Assembly (NCBI GenBank): GCA_051648405.1
Contig: JBOFFC010000005.1
Location: forward strand, 1 to 26,981
Direction: 5' to 3'
DNA from: JBOFFC01 sp051648405
Lineage (GTDB): Bacteria; Planctomycetota; Planctomycetia; Pirellulales; Lacipirellulaceae
Length of the DNA: 26,981 bases
The translations under genes were made by a program, and so were the position numbers. The notes beneath the pieces are model-generated. The model saw nothing but the letters and a program-made list of their open reading frames with translations, was not told the DNA's origin and did no database searches. Shown in pieces: positions 21,978 through 26,981 of this stretch (the first letter of the stretch is position 1; the number at the start of each line of letters is the position of its first letter).

Positions 21978-23288
21978 TCAAGTAGCCGCCGGCAGCGGCG
22001 CGTCGGCCGACAGGATCGTCTGGTCGCGTGCCGGACCGACCGAGACCAACGTCACCGGCCGGCCGGCCAACTCGCTCACTCGCCGCAGGTAGGCCCGCGC
22101 GTTGTCGGGGAGGCTCTCGATCGTTCGGCAGCCGGTCAGGTCCTCGGTCCACCCGGGGTGCGACTCGTACACCGGCTTCACGCGGCGTAGGTCATCGACG
22201 TGGCTCGGGAAGCGCGTCGTCCGCTCGCCGTCGATCTCGTACGCGGTGCAGACCTTGATCTCGGGGAAGCCACTGAGCACGTCGAGCAGCATGACGGCGA
22301 TCGCATCGACTCCCCCCAAGCGGGCCGTGTAGCGCACCGCAACCGCGTCGAGCCAGCCGCAACGCCGCGGGCGGCGCGTGACGGTGCCATACTCGTTCCC
22401 TTGGTCGCGCAAGCGCTGGCCGTCGGCGTTGTCCTGTTCGGTGGGGAACGGCCCGCCGCCGACGCGCGTCGAGTAGGCCTTCACCACGCCGATCGTGTGG
22501 TTGATGTACCGCGCCGGGAGGCCCGAGCCGTTGGAGATCCCGACGCCGCTCGAGTTGCTGCTGGTGACGAACGGGTACGTGCCGTGATCGACGTCGAGGA
22601 GCGCCCCTTGAGCCCCCTCGAACAAGATCCGTTTGCCACTCTCGGCGGCCGTCAGCAGCATCTCGGTCGTGTCGGCGACGTGCGGCCGCAGGCGCTCGGC
22701 GAAGGCCCGGTACTGCGCGAAGATCGCGGCCGGATCGAGCCCCGAAGGGTCCCCCCCCATCGCTTCGAGCACCGGCCGCTTGGCGGCGACGACGTGCTCG
22801 ATCCGCTCGCGGAGCCCATCGCGGTACAGGTCGCCCATCCGAATGGCGTGCGACCGCGCCACCTTGTCGCGGTAACACGGCCCGATGCCACGCTGCGTAG
22901 TGCCGATGTTCTCGCCGTCGGACGTGTTCTTGTCGAGCGCGCGATCCTCGGCAAAATGCCACGGGAAGATGACGTGCGCCCGGTCGCTGATCTTCAGGTT
23001 GCGGTCGAGCCCTTCGACGCCGCGCGAGGCGAGCTCGTCGAGCTCCTCGATCGCTTTGGCGGGGTTCACCACCACGCCGCCGGCGATGACGCTCGTCACG
23101 CCGGGGGTCAACACGCCGCTGGGGAGCAGCGACAGCTTGTAGACCTCGTCGCCGACAACCACCGTGTGGCCCGCGTTGGCGCCCCCCTGGTAGCGGACGA
23201 CGAAGTCGTGACGCGGGGTGAGCAGATCGACGATCTTCCCCTTTGCCTCGTCCCCCCACTGCAAGCCGATAACGCAAACACCGGGCAC
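21978..23288 (-). CDS. purA: Adenylosuccinate synthetase
   Basis: PurA joins IMP and aspartate using GTP, the first committed step to AMP. The 436-residue protein starts with GTG 23288: this start places the catalytic Asp13 and His41 at the same numbers as E. coli and is preceded by GAGAG. The first block reads GLQWGDEAKGKIVDLL, with Ala where most bacteria have Gly (GDEGKGK). Other seen blocks are RYQGGANAGHTVV, GTTQRGIGPCYRDK, EGAQGALLDVDHGTYPFVTSSN and TVTRRPRRCGWLD. A TTG seven codons upstream is an alternative start. A good promoter lies 47 bases upstream. It heads the purA-uppS-cdsA set. Confidence 0.95.
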   Translation of the reverse strand: MPGVCVIGLQWGDEAKGKIVDLLTPRHDFVVRYQGGANAGHTVVVGDEVYKLSLLPSGVLTPGVTSVIAGGVVVNPAKAIEELDELASRGVEGLDRNLKISDRAHVIFPWHFAEDRALDKNTSDGENIGTTQRGIGPCYRDKVARSHAIRMGDLYRDGLRERIEHVVAAKRPVLEAMGGDPSGLDPAAIFAQYRAFAERLRPHVADTTEMLLTAAESGKRILFEGAQGALLDVDHGTYPFVTSSNSSGVGISNGSGLPARYINHTIGVVKAYSTRVGGGPFPTEQDNADGQRLRDQGNEYGTVTRRPRRCGWLDAVAVRYTARLGGVDAIAVMLLDVLSGFPEIKVCTAYEIDGERTTRFPSHVDDLRRVKPVYESHPGWTEDLTGCRTIESLPDNARAYLRRVSELAGRPVTLVSVGPARDQTILSADAPLPAAT

Positions 23289-23334
23289 GGGGGGACTCTC
23301 ACACGACAAACCGGGGGGCGGAAACCAGCCCGGC

Positions 23335-23364
23335 AGTTTAGGGAGCCCGGCGAGGGGGGGTCAA
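23335..23364 (-). promoter_or_regulatory. purA promoter
   Basis: Reading minus, TTGACC (23364-23359), an 18-base spacer and TAAACT (23340-23335) form a good sigma-70-type promoter 46 bases before the GTG start. It diverges from the antitoxin promoter, whose -35 starts 26 bases away. Confidence 0.6.
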
Positions 23365-23389
23365 CCGGCGGGGGAGCGGCTCGTCGATC

Positions 23390-23418
23390 TTGTCCATGGC
23401 GCCTGCACGGGCTAATCT
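23390..23418 (+). promoter_or_regulatory. Antitoxin promoter, leaderless layout
   Basis: TTGTCC (23390-23395), a 17-base spacer and TAATCT (23413-23418) precede the antitoxin ATG by exactly six bases, so transcription should start at or next to the ATG. No Shine-Dalgarno sequence is present. Confidence 0.6.
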
Positions 23419-23424
23419 TAGTGC

Positions 23425-23661
23425 ATGCAGTTTACCGTGCGTGGAGTCCCCCCCGACGTCGAGCAAGCTGCCCGTGAGCGCGCGGGCCGCGAGGGGGTCA
23501 GCGTGAACAACGTTCTGCTCGGCGCGCTCCGCCGTGGGCTCGGAGTTGCGAAACAGACGGAGAAGCAACGCGACCTCTCCGACCTGAGCGGCAAGCGCCT
23601 AATCACCCCCGAAGCCGAGGCCGCGTTCGAGGCCCAACGGACGATCGACCCCAACCTGTAG
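23425..23661 (+). CDS. Ribbon-helix-helix antitoxin (FitA/VapB-like)
   Basis: The 78-residue protein begins with a beta strand and helix-turn-helix pattern, MQFTVRGVPPDVEQAARERAGREGVSVNNVLLGAL, typical of Arc/MetJ ribbon-helix-helix DNA-binding antitoxins. The C-terminal half (about 45-78, ending AFEAQRTIDPNL) resembles the toxin-wrapping tail of FitA/VapB proteins. It would bind its own promoter and neutralise a PIN RNase. The toxin gene following by 20 bases is internally deleted, so the antitoxin now appears orphaned. Its reading frame is intact. Confidence 0.75.
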   Translation: MQFTVRGVPPDVEQAARERAGREGVSVNNVLLGALRRGLGVAKQTEKQRDLSDLSGKRLITPEAEAAFEAQRTIDPNL

Positions 23662-23681
23662 GCCGGTCCCTCCGCACGGCC

Positions 23682-23903
23682 GTGAGGCTGCTATTCGACA
23701 CGAACCGTTACGCCGACTTCGACCGTGGGGACGCGGAAACGCTGCGGCGCTGGGAACTCGCGACCGAGTTGTGGGCCCCGTTCATCGTGCTCGCGGAATT
23801 GCGGGCCGGGTTCCGAGCACTGGCTCGGCAGCACGACTTGACGCTCGACACCCGCGACCGCCACTTCGGGCTTGTCCCGGGACTACGCCTAGCGGAGTCG
23901 TAA
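23682..23903 (+). pseudogene. VapC-type PIN toxin with the centre deleted
   Basis: The 73-codon frame (GTG start) begins as a normal PIN-domain toxin, MRLLFDTNRYADF with the first catalytic Asp6, and continues to WAPFIVLAELRAGF with the second acidic residue Glu46. It then jumps directly to ALARQHDLTLDTRDRHFGLVPGLRL, the usual last 25 residues. VapC proteins of this type are around 120-135 residues, so about 50-60 residues are missing, including the 'TND.WIA' segment that carries another catalytic Asp. The deletion is in frame and the end is normal, so a short protein could still be made, but RNase activity is unlikely. Confidence 0.75.
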
Positions 23904-23928
23904 CGCGCGAAGAGCCGCTCGGCCGTTG

Positions 23929-25764
23929 CTACTGGATCACTTCCATCGGGAACAGCACCGCCACCGGCTCGCGGGCGAACAGCTTGCGGAGCGTCGCCAG
24001 GCGGCGGGCCGCGTCCCCCAGTTCGGGCAGCGCCCCGCCGAGGCTGACCGCCGCCTCGACCCCGGCGCGGACCTCGCGCTGCTCGTCGTTCGAGCCGAAC
24101 AGCGACTCGAAGAAGTCTGCCGGCTCGGGGTAGGTGTCGATCCGCACCTCGGCGTCGGCGTCGAGACCGGCGAGCTCCTTCGCCGCGACGACCGCCGCGC
24201 GGAGGTCGCCCAGCTCATCGACCAGGCCTAGTTGCTGCGCTTGGCGGCCCGAGTAGACGCGGCCTCCGCCGAGCTCCTTTACGCGGTCCTGCGTCAGGTT
24301 TCGTCCCTGGGCCGCCTTGGCGGTGAATTGGTCGTAGGTGTCGTCCATCAAGCCCACGAGCGCCTCACGCTCGCTGTCGGTGAACTTCTGTAGCGGGCTG
24401 AACATGCCGCTGTTGGCGCCCCGGCTCACGAGGTCGGTCGTGATCCCCAGCTTGTCGAGAAGACCGCCGATGGCCATCTTGCCCCCGACCACGCCGATCG
24501 AACCGGTTATCGTGGTCGGCTCGGCGAAGACGCGGTCGGCGCCCATCGAGATGTAGTACCCGCCGCTGGCCGCCACGTTCCCCATGCTGGCGACCACCGG
24601 CTTGTCGATCTCGTTGATCGCCCGCCAGATCAGGTCGCTCGCCAGGGCCGAGCCGCCGGGGCTATCGACCCGCAGCACGATCGCCACGGTCCGCTTGTCG
24701 GCGGCCGCGTCGCGGAGCGCTTCGACGAGGGTCGTCGAACCGATCGACTCGCTGTCGCCGAACGGGTCGGCAGCGCTCTCGCCGGTCATGATGGGGCCGA
24801 CCGCGTAGACGACGGCGATCTTCTTGTCGGCCGAGCCGGGACGCTTGGCGCCCCCGGCCATCATCCCCATCAGCTTGAAGAACCCGGCCGGGCCGCTGAA
24901 GTCGGTATCGACTTTCTTCTTGCCGTAGTTCTCGACGTAGACGACGCGGGCGACTCCCTCGTGCTCGGCGAGCGCGCCGCGCAGCTCGTCGGAGTACGCC
25001 AGCCGATCCACCAGGCCCAACTCCAACGCCTCGCGCGCGGTCAGCAGCCCCTTGTCGATCGCCCCCGCGACCGCCTCGCGCTTCATCGGGCGTTCCATCG
25101 TGATCGTGTCGACCGTCTGCTCGAACAGGTCGTCGAGCATCGACGTGATGTTCTCTTTGACCGGCTCGCTCCACTTGCGCCGCGTGTACGGCTCGGCGGC
25201 GCCCTTCGCCTCGCCGACGTGGACGAAGTCGGCCTGCACTCCCACCTTGGCGAGCATCCCCTTGTAGAACCACGGCTCGGCGCGGACCCCTTGCAGCATC
25301 AGCATCCCGGACTCGGGCATGACGATGTCGTCGCACGCCGCGGCGATTAGGTACGAGCCGGTGTCGGCCGACTCGATCTCGGCGACGGCGTACTTCCCTT
25401 GGGCGCGGAAGCGCTTGATCGCTTCGCGGAGCTCGTGCAACTGGCCGCGGCCAAGGGCCGACTCGCGGACGCGCAGCACCATGCCGTCGATCGCGTCGTC
25501 CTCGGCCGCCTGATCGATCCGCGCGACCGCCTTGCGGAGGTCGGTGCGAAGGTCGCCGAACGGGCCCGAGCCTCCGGGGGACTCGGCCAAGCCGCCGTCG
25601 AAGACGAACGCAGCGAACCGTGCCTTGCCGGTCGGCTTCGCTTCGTCGGATGCCTTGCCGGCGTCGAGCGCGCGGTCCTTGGCGGGGTCGCCGGTCGCCT
25701 CCTTGGCGGGGGCGAAGGGGGCGAGCGCGAGCATCAGCAAAACGATCGCGAAGCGAGTGTTCAT
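23929..25764 (-). CDS. sppA: Signal peptide peptidase SppA, long (67K) form
   Basis: SppA degrades leftover signal peptides at the membrane with a Ser/Lys dyad split between two S49 domains. The 611-residue protein has the tandem architecture. An N-terminal signal or membrane segment (4-20) is followed by the first S49 domain with Lys187 in VGEAKGAAEPYTRRK, equivalent to the E. coli catalytic Lys. The second S49 domain holds Ser400 in MGNVAASGGYYISMGA. Both catalytic residues are present. A Lys/Asp/Gly-rich linker (about 275-315) joins the domains. ATG 25764 is chosen at the signal segment; the frame is open 62 codons upstream with unlikely sequence. It is convergent with the broken toxin gene, 25 bases away. 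Confidence 0.93.
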   Translation of the reverse strand: MNTRFAIVLLMLALAPFAPAKEATGDPAKDRALDAGKASDEAKPTGKARFAAFVFDGGLAESPGGSGPFGDLRTDLRKAVARIDQAAEDDAIDGMVLRVRESALGRGQLHELREAIKRFRAQGKYAVAEIESADTGSYLIAAACDDIVMPESGMLMLQGVRAEPWFYKGMLAKVGVQADFVHVGEAKGAAEPYTRRKWSEPVKENITSMLDDLFEQTVDTITMERPMKREAVAGAIDKGLLTAREALELGLVDRLAYSDELRGALAEHEGVARVVYVENYGKKKVDTDFSGPAGFFKLMGMMAGGAKRPGSADKKIAVVYAVGPIMTGESAADPFGDSESIGSTTLVEALRDAAADKRTVAIVLRVDSPGGSALASDLIWRAINEIDKPVVASMGNVAASGGYYISMGADRVFAEPTTITGSIGVVGGKMAIGGLLDKLGITTDLVSRGANSGMFSPLQKFTDSEREALVGLMDDTYDQFTAKAAQGRNLTQDRVKELGGGRVYSGRQAQQLGLVDELGDLRAAVVAAKELAGLDADAEVRIDTYPEPADFFESLFGSNDEQREVRAGVEAAVSLGGALPELGDAARRLATLRKLFAREPVAVLFPMEVIQ

Positions 25765-26075
25765 CGGAGGTGGACTCCCGAGTCGTGAGGGGCGTCGTTC
25801 GAGCGAACGCGACGCCGAGGCGCCAGCAGTCGTTTCGCCGCGGCGGGTCGGCTCTTGCCGGGGCGCCGACTTCGCGGCCCCCCGACGGTGCACCCTCATC
25901 CTACTGCGCTGCCGATCGCCGTGCACGCAGCGACGTACCGTATCCCCCACGAAGGGGGGGGAGCGCGGCGGGGCAATCGCTCTGGCCGGCCCCCGGGGGC
26001 CCTGCTACGGTCCCGCCCGCGTCGTGGGGTCCCGTTGCCCCGCCCCCTTTCTGCCCCCGCCCGCGAGGGATCGCC
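25765..26075. other. Divergent intergenic region, sppA / SPOR-like secreted protein
   Basis: These 311 bases hold no gene I can support. On the plus strand TACGGT (26006-26011) with TGGCCG 17 bases upstream (25983-25988) is a weak promoter candidate for the gene at 26076. A 14-bp palindrome GGCCCCCGGGGGCC (25988-26001) lies in its spacer, and a CCCCC/GGGGG hairpin lies at 25944-25958. On the minus strand TAGGAT near 25900 is a weak -10 for sppA. Confidence 0.35.
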
Positions 26076-26981
26076 ATGCGGACCGCCCGCCAAGCCATCG
26101 CCCTGTTGCTCGTCGCCACGCTGTCGGCGCCCGTCGCCGCGCAGCTTTGGAACCCGTTCGCCAAGCCCAAGCCCGCCGAGGCGCAGCCGGCCCGGCAAGC
26201 CGCGCCGCCCGCCGCGGACTACCGCCTGACCCAGACGGACGGGCCGTGGCACGTGATGGCGAGCACGTTCTCGGGCGAGGGCGCCGAGGAGCAGGCCCGC
26301 GCGCTGGCCGTGGAGCTCCAGCAGCAACTCGGCATCGACGCCTACGTCCACCGCCAGACGTTCGAGTACGCCGGCGCCGAACCGATCGGCCGCGGCGTCG
26401 ATAAGTACGGCGACCCCATCAAGATGAAGTACCGCTTGGGAGACCAGCGCAGCGAGTGGGCGGTCCTCGTCGGGGACTTCCCCTCGATCGACGACCCCGA
26501 AGCGACGCGCTCGCTGCAAGCGGTTAAGACGATCGACGCCGCCGCTCTGAAGCCGGGTCCCGACGGCGAGACCAACCAAAACTTCGCCCAGCTACGCCGC
26601 CTGCAGCGCGAGGTGCTAACCCAGTGGGGAAAGCAAACCACCGAAGGGCCGATGGGGGGGGCGTTCATGACCCGCAACCCGTTGTTGCCAGCCGAGTTCT
26701 TCAACCCCAAGGGGGTCGATAAGTTCGTCGCCAAGATGAACTCGGGCTTCGACCACAACCTGCTCGACGCCCGCGGCAAGTACTCGGTGAAGGTCGCCAC
26801 GTTCCGCGGTCGCGGGCTTCTGCAAGGGGCGGCCAGCGCCCGCTCGTCGGCCGCGCGGCAGCGCAAGTCAGACCGCGACCCCCTGGTCGAGGCCGCCGAG
26901 AACGCCCACCTGCTGTGCGAAGAGATGCGGCGCCTGGGCTGGGACGCCTACGAGTTCCACGACCGCACCGAGAGCTACGTC
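26076..26981 (+). CDS. Secreted protein with SPOR-like repeats (3' end outside window)
   Basis: 302 residues are visible and the frame continues past the right edge. A Sec signal peptide (1-22, ending VAAQ) precedes a Pro/Ala-rich linker. Two related segments follow: GPWHVMASTFSGEG...ALAVELQQQLGIDAYVHRQTFEY (about 56-98) and GKYSVKVATFRGRG...AHLLCEEMRRLGWDAYEFHDRTESYV (about 235-302). Each has the strand-helix-strand pattern 'V...TF.G...A..L...LG.DAY' seen in SPOR domains, which bind denuded peptidoglycan. WAVLVGDFPSIDDPEATRSLQAVK (about 128-151) would finish the first SPOR unit. ATG 26076 is preceded by GAGGGA six bases upstream, a good ribosome-binding site. The SPOR assignment is by pattern only. 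I do not recognise the full-length family. Confidence 0.72.
   Translation, partial: MRTARQAIALLLVATLSAPVAAQLWNPFAKPKPAEAQPARQAAPPAADYRLTQTDGPWHVMASTFSGEGAEEQARALAVELQQQLGIDAYVHRQTFEYAGAEPIGRGVDKYGDPIKMKYRLGDQRSEWAVLVGDFPSIDDPEATRSLQAVKTIDAAALKPGPDGETNQNFAQLRRLQREVLTQWGKQTTEGPMGGAFMTRNPLLPAEFFNPKGVDKFVAKMNSGFDHNLLDARGKYSVKVATFRGRGLLQGAASARSSAARQRKSDRDPLVEAAENAHLLCEEMRRLGWDAYEFHDRTESYV

Noticed and set aside
25988..26001. 14-bp palindrome GGCCCCCGGGGGCC as an operator
   Set aside because: A pure G/C palindrome is likely by chance in this background and no regulator gene adjoins it; recorded only in the intergenic entry.

Overview
The window is a G+C-rich chromosomal segment that reads as a planctomycete of the order Pirellulales. 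The evidence is the combination of short secreted and cysteine-rich envelope proteins, the divergent forms of ApbE, ClpS and YbeY, the lipoprotein and TPR outer-membrane factors, and many non-ATG starts (GTG or TTG). That placement is an inference from gene style; no rRNA gene is present to confirm it. Most of the window is housekeeping, and most genes lie on the minus strand. No rRNA, tRNA or CRISPR array was found.

Layout. At the left edge a truncated phosphohexomutase (minus) diverges from a Tat-exported ApbE flavinyltransferase and a DedA membrane protein (plus). A strong bidirectional terminator separates DedA from a convergent, strikingly cysteine-rich secreted protein, which is preceded by a single-domain response regulator and serS. 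Between serS and an M20 peptidase sits a lower-G+C membrane-protein gene that looks acquired. A shared AT-rich box separates the peptidase from a ClpS-like adaptor. Then come a SpoU methyltransferase, an isolated fliM, proA and folP, all minus.

From about 12.6 to 23.3 kb the minus strand carries three transcription blocks. purA-uppS-cdsA links purine synthesis, undecaprenyl phosphate and phospholipid precursors. phoH-(7TM-HD phosphohydrolase)-ybeY-CNNM/CBS is a ribosome/RNA-quality-control and signalling cluster. The third block is a BamD-like TPR protein with an LptE-like lipoprotein, both for outer-membrane assembly. Upstream of folP lies a compact 150-bp hairpin-rich insertion, with inverted-repeat ends and a 4-bp flanking duplication, that appears to have landed at the edge of the folP promoter.

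On the right, a ribbon-helix-helix antitoxin gene is followed by a PIN toxin gene with its centre deleted. sppA (minus) then diverges from a truncated secreted protein with SPOR-like repeats.

The observations most worth a second look are the 28%-cysteine secreted protein, the MITE-like element at folP, a ClpS homologue that keeps its Clp-docking residues but has lost its N-degron pocket, a YbeY with Asp as its third metal ligand, the internally deleted VapC, and a recurring promoter layout in which the -10 box sits six bases before the start codon.
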